A stretch of 64,000 nucleotides of DNA. Origin: Rhea pennata. Taxonomy: Eukaryota; Chordata; Aves; Rheiformes; Rheidae. A model generated the notes under the pieces. That model worked only from the letters and a program-made list of their open reading frames with translations, did not search any database and was not told the origin of the DNA. Shown here in pieces: positions 24,034 through 35,454 of the stretch. Positions within the stretch are counted from its first letter, which is position 1. Each line of letters opens with the position of its first letter. The translations under genes and the position numbers were made by a program. Location: positions 8,482,458-8,546,457 of the forward strand of contig NC_084672.1 in assembly GCF_028389875.1 (NCBI RefSeq), written 5' to 3'.

Positions 24034-25771
24034 TTGGCATTTTTGTTTTCATGCAGAGGCTTCTGGGAGGTTACTAAGGAACTTAGCATGACTGAGGGCA
24101 GCATTATAATAGTATCTACTGTGCAAAAGATTATATAATTAATTAAATTTGTTTAATATGCTTACAACTGAAATTAGAAGTTTCACCTTCTATCTACAAT
24201 TCATAGCCTATAACGACTGTCAACAGCTAGTTACAGATTTGCCTGAGCAATCCCAAACTTCTCATGACTTCAAGCACAGAGAGGCTGCTTCAGCTTTAGC
24301 TTCACTCTAGCTGAGCAGCCAGCCTTCAGGTTGTGTGGGTGAGTTTGGCTAGCCTCTTCCCACAGAAAGCAAATCATCTGCAAACTGGAACTCAGGCCAG
24401 CCTTGCTGAAAAGTTTGCAAGTTCACTTTTCCTGAAGCTCAGATTTTGCGATCTATGCCAAATTTCAAGAGAGGCAGCAATGGTTCCTAGTGTTGGGTGG
24501 AAGCCAGGCAGGTTATGGAAGTCAGAAGCAAGTGCTGAGACCTATTTCAGACCCAGATTTCAGGAATTCAGGCTTAGTAAAGTGGAAGCCAGGGAAACTT
24601 CATACATAGACACCTGAGAACTGAAACTACTGAGATACCCCTAGCTCTCTTCGCCGTTTTCTCATCCTGGGATCTGGATGTCAGCTGGGGGCCGTATGCA
24701 CATCACCTTAGATTTGCAGATACATCCTGGACTTTTGAGACAGAAGACATTTCATTTGAGCTTGTGATGATGATGCTTTAGAAACAACAAGGTTACCTAA
24801 GAAACTCTTACTCAGAGGTCTCCTTTTTCTTCTTTCCAAGCTTATTTCCTAGCTTTATGGTTCTCCAGAGATATTGAGCTGCCATGGAAATGTTTTTGGT
24901 CAGCAACCAGCCTGTGAGTTACCTGAACCACCATCCAATCCTCTTCACACAGGAATTAAATGGCAACCTAAAGGCAGGAGTTTCCTGCATTTACTCTGCC
25001 CAAACACTGAAATGCTTTTCTGGCCTCCGTCCTCTCTTCTTGATCCTATCCTGGGCCCTTCTTGAAGCTGCTATTTTTTTCATCTGCAGGTCCACCTCAC
25101 TCTGAATTACAAGGCATTGAGCACCTTGAAACCATGGGAATACATGGGCCAGAGGAATTTCAAATTCAGAGTGTACATAATGAACAGCAGAGACTGGTAA
25201 CTTGCATGGGAGAAGGGAGTTTGGAAGGCATTAGTCTTAAGGTGAGTCCTACTTTGTGCTGTTTGCCTAGTAATCTACTCAGGGAAAGAAAAAATATTTT
25301 CAATATAAATCTAGGATCAATAGTAAATCCATGTTGCATTTCTTCATCCATTTTTATTTGCTCTTCTTGCTCCAGGCTTTTTAGACAAGAGAGCTGTGTT
25401 GCTTGGCTGCTGTGAGAGAAAGAGGCTAATGCTGAAGACTACACAAGTTTCTGCAATTAGACAATTTCTTTGTAGCATAATATAGTGCCAAGATGACCTC
25501 AGAGGCCTTTTTTACTGTTGCAGAAACATATTGGACAAGTTTTCTCAGCAGCTGTGCATTAGCGTTCCATATTTAATGGGCTGATTATAAATTACAACAG
25601 CTACCCTAAGATCTTCCCATCACTTTGGATTACTTCATGGCAACTTTCTTTCCTTCTTTTCCCTTGCCTCCAAGGGCTATTTTGCAAATATGTGCCATCC
25701 GGTGGGAAAGCAGATGGGGGTGTAATAAAAATCATGTTTTATGGATTCATACGGAGATTGCTCTGTCCATT
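24034..25771. other. non-coding stretch, no gene seen
   Basis: No frame above 117 codons and no domain. The sequence at 24333-24617 (+, 94 codons) and 24874-25105 is open in overlapping frames but shows no family signature. CTATTTTTTTCATCTGCAG ending at 25089 is acceptor-like with no clear exon behind it. Confidence 0.6.
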
Positions 25772-25801
25772 AAAAAAAAAAAAGAAAAAAAAAAAAAAAA
25801 A
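25772..25801 (+). repeat. A-rich run (12 A, G, 17 A)
   Basis: A run of 30 bases that is all A except one G at 25784. An AATAAA lies about 45 bases upstream (near 25724), further than a normal cleavage site would be. No retrocopy body is recognisable. Confidence 0.9.
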
Positions 25802-26309
25802 CTTGCCTCATATTTCTTTTCAGGAAAGGAAGTTGAAGTTTCAGGCTAGCAGTGTGGGACTGAGAGCCATGGGAAAGATGGAGGTGCGTATGCATAGTGT
25901 TCAAAGATGGGGGAGAGGAGAGACTTCTCAGAGCCCTTCATGCAGATGGATTTTTATTATTGTTTGCTTCACCTTAGCCTTTTTATTTATATTCTGATTA
26001 ATCCATCCCACCATACCATCCCTCTCCACATGACAGCAGGCTCAATATATAGTGTATTCCCAGAGTGACAGAGATCAGGGAATACATTTAGTGAACTGGA
26101 GTGAGCCAGAGTCCTCTCAGCAGGCTGGCAGAGGGCACACAGCTGCTGGCCTGAATTCAGGGACTTCCAAATTAGCAAAGTGGCCCAGCTGCTGGGCATC
26201 AGCTAATCTCATGCCTCAATTTCCCCAGCACACTTAAGAGACCAGAGTGGAAAGGCTTAGAGTTGGTAGGGACAGAAAAGGGGGTCTCTTTGCATCTCTC
26301 TTTTTTTTA

Positions 26310-26312
<3 letters not shown>
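25802..26312. other. non-coding stretch, no gene seen
   Basis: Contains CTGGCAGAGGGCACAC near 26125-26140, which is loosely like a CTCF core (see rejected list), and a small GCCCAG-CTG-CTGGGC palindrome at 26183-26197. No gene seen. Confidence 0.55.

Positions 26313-26349
<37 letters not shown>
26313..26349 (-). repeat. poly-T run (37 T)
   Basis: Uninterrupted run of 37 T, the longest homopolymer in the window, preceded by a shorter 8-T run at 26301-26308. A further 19-T run follows at 26527-26545. No retrotransposon body is recognisable on either side. Confidence 0.93.
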
Positions 26350-26353
<4 letters not shown>

Positions 26354-26526
26354 AGCTCTGGCTGACTTTAGCTGTGGGTTATGTAGCTGGGCTTAGTCTT
26401 ATTGGAGCAACCATTTCCTGTGTGTTACAATATATTTCTGTCTTTTTAGCATTAGCTTTTCATTTCGGAAGGAGGTTGTGTGTGCGGGTTATGTGAATAA
26501 CTAGCAAAAGCTATGTCTTGATTAGG

Positions 26527-26545
26527 TTTTTTTTTTTTTTTTTTT
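26527..26545 (-). repeat. poly-T run (19 T)
   Basis: Uninterrupted run of 19 T within G/T-rich sequence; no attached element seen. Confidence 0.92.
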
Positions 26546-27017
26546 CCAATTGCTTTTTTGGAGGTAGTTGAAGTTGTCTGTGCTTTCTTAACTGATGTGT
26601 GGTTTTGGTTGAGGCACAGGTGTTTTTCCTTGTGGAGGAAAGGGTACCCACTCCCTTTTCTCTGCACTGGAGTGCCTATGTCCTGTATCTAGTGCTCTCA
26701 GTTACCCTTGCAGCCTAGGTCCCTACAGATTTTCTAGTGGTGTAGTGGATCTTCTTGCAAGAACTCATGGCTCTATTTGCTTTTTTTTTTCACTACCTTT
26801 TGTAAAGTCTCAAAAGTGGCCTGTGGATTACTGGAAGCCCTTCAGCAGCAGCCTAAAAACACAGTCTGCAGTGGTTTGTGAGCTAAGCGCAGAGCCTAAA
26901 TACTTTGTCTAATTTCTGAGCTTTGGCTTTTCTTTTCTTCCTCCCTCCCAAATGGATACATCTGTCTCAGGGGATCAGAAGACTCATAGCCTAAACTTAA
27001 GCTGTTTCAGTGAACTG
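26546..27017. other. non-coding stretch, no gene seen
   Basis: G/T-rich on the plus strand up to about 26650, then mixed. A 10-T run lies near 26781-26790. No gene or transposon signature seen. Confidence 0.6.

Positions 27018-27053
<36 letters not shown>
27018..27053. repeat. T19-A17 homopolymer palindrome
   Basis: Nineteen T are followed directly by seventeen A, giving a 34-bp self-complementary stretch with no spacer. Such a block could extrude as a hairpin and may also mark two insertions joined tail to tail or an assembly artefact. Confidence 0.93.
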
Positions 27054-27529
27054 GATGGTATTTCAGGCTTGTTAGAGCCTGCAGTACAGTGGGACCTCTA
27101 GGCTAACACAAACCAAGAGCTTTTGCTGCCCTCGTCTTCATACTTAATGTGAGCAAAAGAGCTGTTGGGATGAGGTCAGTGGCAAAAAGCCCCTCTGTGT
27201 TGGCAGGGACAGGAGGGTATTGCAGCAGCTGCCTGAGTTTAGGGACAGGCATGGGATTGGACTCTTCCAGCATACCAAAACAAACAACCCCCCCCCTCCC
27301 CCGCAGACAAAATCTGCTCTTGCTGGGACTGAGGATGAAATAGTTTGGGTATCTGTTGTGTGTCCTGCTCTAAGGCTAGCTTAGCCTGTTGGTGGTAGGA
27401 GCAGCTTGCTCACTGCTTGGAGGAGAACACACAATTCCTGATATCTACAGGCTCTTCAGGCAAGTGGAGAAAAGGGTATAAGAAGATCCAGTGGCAGTTT
27501 GTCTTGCATTGATTTTCAGTTGGGAAACA
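27054..27529. other. non-coding stretch, no gene seen
   Basis: Includes a C-rich run (nine C at 27288-27296, then T and five C). No domain-bearing frame. Confidence 0.6.
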
Positions 27530-27775
27530 AGCCAGATTGTTTTTAACAATAGGATGATGAACCCCTGGAGCAGTTGCCAAAGGGATGTGGTAGGATCTCT
27601 GTTACTTAAATCCAATAAATCAAGTTGAGATTGCTTTCCTGAAAGAGGAATTCCAGCTCCACAAGAAGTTCTGAGCTTGGTGAAGGCCCAGTGGATGAAT
27701 TTTTACTTCAACAGGTAAGCAGGGGGTCAGATAAGATGATCTTAATAGTTGTCTTACCTTCAGAGTTGAAAAATG
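27530..27775 (+). repeat. CR1/L3-type LINE 3' end (ancient)
   Basis: The order of motifs follows the 3' end of CR1-group LINEs: GAGCAGTTGCCAAAGGGATG and TGGTAGGATCTCTGTTACTT (consensus-type AACAATTTACCAAGGG.TGTGGTGGATTCTCCATCACT), AATCAAGTTGAGATTGCTTT, then CAGGGGGTCAGATAAGATGA and TCTTAATAGTTGTCTTACCT (AGGGGGTCAGACTAGATGATC.TAATGGTCCCTTCTGGCCT). It is 5' truncated before the reverse transcriptase region, diverged and has no coding content, as usual for old CR1 copies. The terminal short repeat is only partly preserved. Confidence 0.8.
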
Positions 27776-30700
27776 TTGAGCATGCACTTTGTAAAAGTGG
27801 CCTCAAAAGGATGAGAAAGCTCTGAAAACTAAATATTGCCTACCAGACCCAATTATCAGGACTGCAGCTCAGTGATCTGAGCCCTTGCTGGGCCAGAAAC
27901 CTTTTGCTTTGGCAAAGGATATTAGTGGTAGAAGTGAGGAGGCTGTAAGAAAAGGGTTTCCAAGTGCACTGTGATTTTTCTTTCCCTGGGGGGAAAAAAA
28001 GTTAACATCTGCCTTTTAGAAAGGACCTCACAGATAGGTGTAGTACCCAGCATATTCATAGGGTGGTGGGCAAAAAGGTAGTTGAAGGGAATGGGAGAAG
28101 CATGGTGCTCCAAGAAAACCATGAGGCCAGACTGGAGCATGAAACGGGAGACAGGTAGCTAGCACTGAAACTGCAGCGTGTCTCTAAGCCCCTGCTTCCT
28201 CTCCCTACCTGCCATGCGGTGACCATGGTAGCATGAGATGGTTTTTTTCACTGTTCCAGAGTTTCCCCATGATGCTGTGTAAGACTGAGAGGACCCTTTG
28301 CTTCCCAGCACAAAGGAAGGAGCTGGCAGCTCCATTAATGAGCACTTGCAACCAGGCTTGTCTTGTATCCTATGCGCTGCATGCGTATAGGTTATGAATA
28401 ATTTCCTCTCTAAGAAATGAGCCTAGGTTAAAAATAACCTCTGTGTTTAGCGGCTTGATGCCTCCTTCCTGCTCACTGAGGCTGGAGATCTGTTGAAGTG
28501 CTGGCAGCCACTTCTAATGTGGAAATGTTTGGAAGTGAGGTTTGGCATCTTTTGCCAGCACAGGGAGCTTCAGGAATGGCTGTAGGGCAGGCAGCAGAGT
28601 CCAGGCTTCTCCTTACCCTGGCTTGAAAGGGGATTGATCTTCAGAGTGGTGCAGAGATGATTTCTCCATCGCATGTTCAAGCCTTGACCCTCTGCTGAGG
28701 CTGTTAGCAAGGGAACAATTAACACTAGGTGGTTTTGTGATGTGGCTGCCTCTCCCACTGCAGACTGTATTGGGACAGGATGTTTTAGAGCCTCTATGGA
28801 GAGGGTCTGAGTTTCATGCTCTGCCCTAGACCTAGAAAAGTCCCTTGCATGTGGCACTGGGTCCCTGTTACTGTCTAGACTGAACTTCTAAGAAAAGACA
28901 TGTTTGAAGGGTACATAGCAACACTGTTGCTTGTCTATCCCTGCTTCTATTTGGTGATACTAGATTTGCAATGGGTGTGTGAAGCCAGGAAGGGTTGCAA
29001 GCATACAGCCTTTCCTTCTCCAGCTGAATGGTGCTGATATTTCTCATTAATTCTCAGCTCAGTGGTTGTGGGAGGAGTGCTCATGTCACTGCATGAGCAG
29101 CACAGGCACAGATAACTAGTAACACATGAGGACTGCTTCATCACCTGCTGACCTGAAGGGTTAAATAATAGTCTAGAATGGCACTGTATGTGATATGTTC
29201 TTGTAGCTTGCAATGAAATAGTTAGTATTAAGCCCCAATGCATGTTTAAAACCAGGCACTCTGTGGTGCAGGGTATGAAAGCAATCACATTTACTGATTG
29301 AACTGTTAAAGTGTAGGGTTTTTCTTGTTCATTTTTGTTTTTGTTTTTTTCCTGACCAATCAGTCAGTTCTTGCTGTGAGTAGGGTTTAGCAGGTCTCCA
29401 TCTCTTCTGGTAAGATACCTGATCTCTGTACCCTTCAGAAGAGAAGGGAGTGGAGACACATGAATATACAGCATCTTCTGGCATGCAAACCATCAAAAGC
29501 TCTGTGAGGGAAGTTCTGTTTGTGAGTTTATTTGGCATACATATACCCACACAGACAAGATCAAGTGCTCAAGAAAGGTGACATGAAGGGGTGAGAACTG
29601 ATTTACCTTGGATCCAGAAGTGCTTGAGCCAGGTGCCAGGTACTGAGATTGCTTATTTGGAGGCTGAAAGGAGCTAAAAAGCTGTGACCCTCCATATTAT
29701 CAAGGCCATGGCCACACAATAAAGCAGGAGCTGTGTCACCAAATAAACACTGCTTCCTCCTCCAGTGCTTTGAAACAATGTTGTAGTTGACTTTCTTCTC
29801 TGGACCTTTTGAGCCTGAAGCTTTGGCCTCCTCCTGCCTTAGGCAAACATGAACAGCTCCTGCTCAGCAGATGCAGGATGCTTTTCCTGTGGTTACATCC
29901 TGAAACAGCCTTTCTGTGAGTACTCAAGTCCTGTCACTCCTTCCTTCCTGAGCTGCTGGAACAATGTGTGCCTGCAGGTCTTATTCAGCTCTTCTCCCTT
30001 GCTTTGTGGCTATGCCCTGTCTGTTCCTAACCTCAGGGAATCACTATAAAAAATGATCCAATCTGTAGAAATCACAAGGTTCTGTGTCCTCCACTTAATT
30101 ATTGTTTTATTTTAATAAGCAATTATGTTTTGAAGGCACCTCAGGGCTCCAGGCGTTAACCACTTATCACCTGCTGAGTGATTTAAAGCTAGTGAAGCAC
30201 ATCCCATTTGCAGGTTGGAATAAGGCCTGAATCATCTCAGCAGACAAATGAGTGCAGAAATACACCATGTTTGTAACTGCTTATGGATTCATTCCCTGGT
30301 CCTCAGAGGGGCCAATTTTGTGTGGAGAGACTATGGAGATATTTCCTTGTTGTGATAAGAAGCAAAGCGCTCATTAAATGCTGTGAAAGGGAGAAGACTT
30401 AACTTTTCTGTACTGTTTTTCCAAGTATCTTCCACAAATCTTTCTAATATGGACCACAAAAACCCAGGGAAGCAAGCCAGTGAATCTTGGCTCTAGGATT
30501 GATGGGGAAAACAGATGAGATGTTAGATACAATTACTCGTTTGCCTTCAGAGCTTCTGATTCTCCACCAGGAGCTAATCTGAGACTTCTCCAAGCGTATA
30601 ACACTTTTCTGGGTATAGCAACTTCCAGGAAACAAATTTGAGTATTTTTGTATTTGCATGTGCATACACATTTGCAGGGATGGGGGGTGGGTCTGAGCAC

Positions 30701-33700
30701 TAGTAACCTGAACAGAGCTGAGCTCCTCAGATACTGACTGGCCTTCTTCCACAGTTTTATAACCTAATGGTTTGACTTTTGTCCTCCTACTTCTCCTTGA
30801 CTTCCAGGTGAGCACAGTTGGAAGCCCATTTCAAAATATAATCTCATTACATTTCTATTTTTATGTCATGCAGTAAAAAAGACAAAACAGCAGCCAGGCT
30901 TGCACTGAACTCTTTAGTTTGAAGGCTCAGCAGCCCAGCCTGTACGTGCCATAAAGTATTATTGACATTATCTGCAGCGTTAGCTAGCACATGTGCCATA
31001 TGCTCAAAGGTGTATGTCTTCCACATATTGACTGAGTCATTTTATGCTTTCCATATGGGGTCTGTCCTCAAGGTTCCATACAGGCTCTGAGACATCAGGA
31101 TAATAATGAGAAGGGTAATAAACATAAGGGAACAAGGGGCTAAAACTCTTGGGGAGCCCCTGAGCAGCAGGAATAGGAGGCTTCCTAGCTCATTTCCTCT
31201 TCCGGAGTTTAGAGATACACAACTAAGGAGGAGTGAGAATGGGATGAGGTGAAAGAGGGTGGTGGAAAGGGAGAATCCCATGGCCTTATTGCAGAGAATT
31301 GTTCCCTCTTGCCTGCTGCCTAATGTGTCCCTCCAGGACAGTAAATTTGAAAGCATGTTTTCCCTGTTGAAGATGCTTATTTAAAACTGTAGTTGCCCTG
31401 AATTAATTAGGGGATGGAAGTGCCTGGTGAAATGTGCTGTTGCCCACAAATGTCTCCTCAGAGGTAATGTGGAAGCTGTTTTGCACTTGATCCAAAGCTG
31501 CAGGCCCTTAGCCTGTGTGGGTAAGTCTTCCACAAAATGCCCATTTCTCTGCTCAGCCAGAAATAAGCAAGGGAGCTGCTTTCTTTGGAGAAGTACAGCC
31601 ACTTTTAATCATCCACCAGCCTAAATTACATGTCAAAGCAACTATTTGCATATTCTCACTTGTGCACCATCACAACAGGTCTAATAAAAAGCCCTGTTTT
31701 GCTTTATTTCCTTGTGGACAGCAAAAAGTAAAATCACCTGATCTTCCACCCATCCTGTTTCCTTCTGGCCCTACCTCTGTTTTGATTTAGTAACTAATAG
31801 TTCCAGCATATCTCTTGACAGAGTGAGCAGGACATGCCTGGGAATATGGTGTTTACAAGGGCTGGGCCAGCCCTCCCTTGTCATACAAAGTCTGGGTAGT
31901 ATGTGGTCTATACCTTGCTCATACCCTTCAAGTCTCTGGCTCCTTTGAGCCATCTGGGCCAGAATGCTGTGATTATTGGCCAAAGCCCTGTTGGTGTTTT
32001 CAACTTGGATTTGGTGCATGGTTCAGCAACGTTTGCCTGTTGCATCCCCATCGGGCTGGAGACAACAATACTGGTATTGCAACAAATTTGGTAAAGCTCA
32101 ATCATTGGATTTGACTTTAGCTGCAGAAGGGAAAAGAGGCAATTCTAACAACTGAAATGCCTCTGGATAATGAAGTGCATTGGAAGCAAATGAATAAGCC
32201 AGGTATGAAAGAGTCACATTCTGTGTTCTCTCATGTTTTAGTCCAACTTGAACATGGTTTGACAGGGCTCAGATAAGGAAGCAATGCAGAGACCCTGAGG
32301 AACTGGGCTATATTTGCTGTGAAGTCAATATCATACTTTCACAGCTGTAGGAGGAGGAGGAGAGGTGTAAATGAGGTTGTGTAGAATCAGCAATTTTTCT
32401 CCTCATTGGAAGCTTAGACTGGAAATACACTTGGAAACCTGAGATAGTTGGACTTGCAGGTTGCATAGGCTTTTTGATTTCCTTGCTCTTCCCTGGAGCA
32501 GAGCTCAATAAAGAGAGCAACAAAGACTGTCTCTCTGGGAATGACTAGTGAAGATGGGATTGGGCTCTGAGCTAGTGCACAGACCTGCTATGGGAGATGG
32601 CTTGGGGCAGAACAAGGATAGAAAAATACTGTACAGATCCAATAAAAATTGAGAAGTATCTGGAGTTTCTTTGGTGAAGGCATCCAGCTCTTCAGTATCA
32701 GTACTTAGCATATAGGCTATCAATGCTTATGGACACATCTTGGCTTGGCACAGGGTCTCTGCATTCCCTCCAGACTACTTATTGCATTTTCGCACAGCTA
32801 GAAAGCAAGGTTTCTTTGAAATAAGACAATTTCCAGACAGCTGAAGTGACTCCCTTGCTGCTAGCATTCAGGATGGGGGTGAAATATTTGCAATTCATTT
32901 AGAGATGCTTTTAGGGCTGCATTAATGAGTAGCAGTCAACATCTGTGTGGAGCATTTACGCAGATGCCAGCATATGCTTGAAGAGCCTAATCTTGGACAC
33001 ACAAGCTAGACAGGGACATAGGGTTGGCCTGACTAGTGATGGCAAAAGATGTGTCTGAGTTGCACCAGAGCACAACCCAAAGGCCTCTGGAGGACTTGGC
33101 TCTTTTGAGAGACTTGTAAAATGCAAATGTTAGAGCTGGAGGTAAGTCTATCCTCCTTGTACTTTTCCTACAGATGCATTTTCATAGAATACTTCATGTG
33201 CTGCACTGCTTTTGTTGAAGTGTGGTAGTGTTTTCCTTGAATAGTATTGGTGAATGTGCCTTGGGAAGTGTTGAAACAAGAGTTCTCTACCTCTTCTACG
33301 CCCACTGCTTCTGTATGAGGCTTGTGCTGGGAGATGAGGGACTCCATGGTGGTGAATTGAAGCCATAGGCGAATGGCTGGTGAGACAGGAGGGACACCTT
33401 GATAGAAGAGCCATTTGAAAGAATATTAATTAGCAGACAGCTAGTTCTGGACAATTGAATCTCAACTCCAGATGTTCCCATTCTGACTAAGTGCTTTAGA
33501 GTAATGCTTAATTGATTACTATCTTGTGAGCTCTGTGTGTGTGTGATAAAAACCAAGACTGCTGAGCTAAAGAGATTGTCCTTTTGATAGTAACTCTGTA
33601 TAATGTGTGTTTCTTCTCCTTTTTAAACTTACGGTTTTTATCATAGGGAAACCAGGCCAGATTTCAAAAATGTTCTTTAATTTATAATCTTTATTGTAGT

Positions 33701-34161
33701 GTTACAGTGCTGATTAAAGTTGCTGAAAGGCCCAACTATTCATGGATGTAAAACAGGCACATCTGTGATTGGCTGGAAAGATCTTTCAGCCCTGTTTAAT
33801 GATGGCCTGCAAATCTAAGATCTTCTAAATATTTGTATGCCTATTTAACAGGTGTAGGGATGGGTGACCGATTAAAGAAGAAATAGACTGTTGAGTGAAA
33901 ATAAAATCAACCTGAGCTTTTGCCCCAGGCTGTAATTGAACCAAAACTGAAATTCAAATAAGACTTTTTTTTCTTTTAACCTTTGAGCTCCAACCAAAAT
34001 CAGTAACATCAAGCAAGGTATAGAGGAGTTTTAGCCAATGTCTGGAGGGATGGAATCTAAGCATTGTAAGGAAAAGGCTGTAATAGGTGAAGTGGCATTC
34101 TTACAATAAGATTGTAAGGTCTCAGAAGTTTGAGATGGGTTCTGGCAGCTGTACAGGAAGA
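27776..34161. other. long non-coding stretch, no gene seen
   Basis: About 6.4 kb without a domain-bearing frame (largest 123 codons, 30444-30815 -). Notable pieces are an imperfect hairpin at 28369-28391 with nearby IR at 28425-28440 (separate finding), a GT repeat near 33532-33545 and a G-rich run near 30678-30690. The stretch at about 30150-30300 reads as non-repetitive and moderately AT-rich and could be conserved, but nothing in it identifies a function. Confidence 0.6.
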
Positions 34162-34178
34162 TTTTTTTTTTTTTTTTT
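34162..34178 (-). repeat. poly-T run (17 T)
   Basis: Uninterrupted run of 17 T followed by GCAG, so it also has the form of a strong 3' splice site. No recognisable exon follows. Confidence 0.9.
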
Positions 34179-35411
34179 GCAGATCTGATCCAGCTTCTGG
34201 TGAAATCATCAGACCTGTTGATTTAAGTTCAGTGGAAGCTGCCATGACCCTAATAGAGGTGGTGCTCACAAAAAGGTTCTTTTCATGGTGATTAGAAGAC
34301 TGGTTATGAATTGATCCAATGCAGCTTCTCACTGCGGCAGGCAAACTGATTGCACTGGAAATATTCTTGACTTTTTGGTCTCATTCCCTTTCCATCCTGG
34401 AAAAGCTAAACTAAAGGTGGTGGAGGCAGAAAGGAAGTTCCACGCTTCCAAAAAAATATGGAAGGTACTTTTGGACAAGACTCTTGCACAGAACAGTCAT
34501 ATTGGTAGGAAATACTAGTGTCTTTTGTTGAGATAACAATTTTATATTTTATTGTCTTTCATTCCCAGAGTTCAGGACATGAATTTCTACAAAGCTAAAG
34601 GCTGCTATGAAGATCTCAGTGCTACCCATGACAATTGGAAAAGGAAGGATTTAATAAGGAAAAGGGATCTGAACTTGCTCAGTTGAAATAACCAACTATT
34701 TATTCCTTGGTGGCTGGTTACGTTGGATGCTTTCATTCCAGCCAGGATTGTTCATCTGTGAGCTGCCAGCTGACTACACAAGTCTCTGCCCTCGACCTTC
34801 ATGCTTCTTTGACTGTGGTTTAAAAGGTTCGTGCCCCCACCTGATTTTCAGGCACTGTCTGACTGCACCAGTCCTTGCCATTGGCCATGTGTGTGGAAGC
34901 AGGTAAATGAAAATGAAAACCTTGTTTGAGGGTAGCTGTGAAGTAGAGACTTAATAGATCAGACAGGCAGAAATTTAGGGGTAATGTATTGTTCTTTTTA
35001 AAAATAAAAAATAAAATAAAGAAAACTAGGTTTGAGAGAGGATTGTTTTCTAGGGATTAGTGACAGGTTGTGCTGCCAAGGAATGTAGGTTGATTTTGGA
35101 GAAGCATCGAGCCAGCACACATGGGGGCTGTTGTCTTGCAGACTCCTGAGTGCACATTGGCACAGGAGACTTCCTATTAGACTTGGGCTGTAAAAACTGT
35201 AGCTGTTTCTCTTTGCAGACAGTCCTAATCTGGCTAGCTAGATGGGAACAGCAACTGTGCAGAAATCCAAGATGTTTTGGCTTCCCTCCTTGAAGACAAA
35301 CCGAGCATGCTTCTGCCACAGAGCATGACTGTAAACCAGGCAGACCTGGGCATTCTGGCAGCAGGGCTTGCAGAACAGGCTATTTCTGTATACAGCATAG
35401 GAAACGAAAGC
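34179..35411. other. non-coding stretch, no gene seen
   Basis: Contains an A/T-rich AAAAT-type low-complexity tract at about 34999-35025. Frames are under 90 codons and without domains. Confidence 0.6.
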
Positions 35412-35454
35412 TGTGTATGTATATATACACATGTATATATGTGTATATATGTAT
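35412..35454. repeat. 43-bp alternating purine-pyrimidine (TA/TG) tract
   Basis: Every base alternates pyrimidine and purine across 43 positions, built from TATATA, TGTG and ACAC steps, with internal self-complementarity (TATATACACATGTATATA). Such DNA melts easily and can form cruciforms. It is the longest uninterrupted alternating tract I found in the window. Confidence 0.85.

Noticed and set aside
24874..25105. Two overlapping plus-strand frames starting near GCCATGG, ending at an acceptor-like CTGCAG
   Set aside because: The start context is good but the two frames conflict, codons are not biased in a consistent way and no family is recognised.
25488..25515. CR1 tail-like AAGATGACCTCAGAGG
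   Set aside because: One short match without the preceding GGTTGGACT block or the terminal ATTCTATG units.
26125..26140. CTCF-like core CTGGCAGAGGGCAC
   Set aside because: Several positions of the CTCF core differ, and one short partial match is expected by chance.
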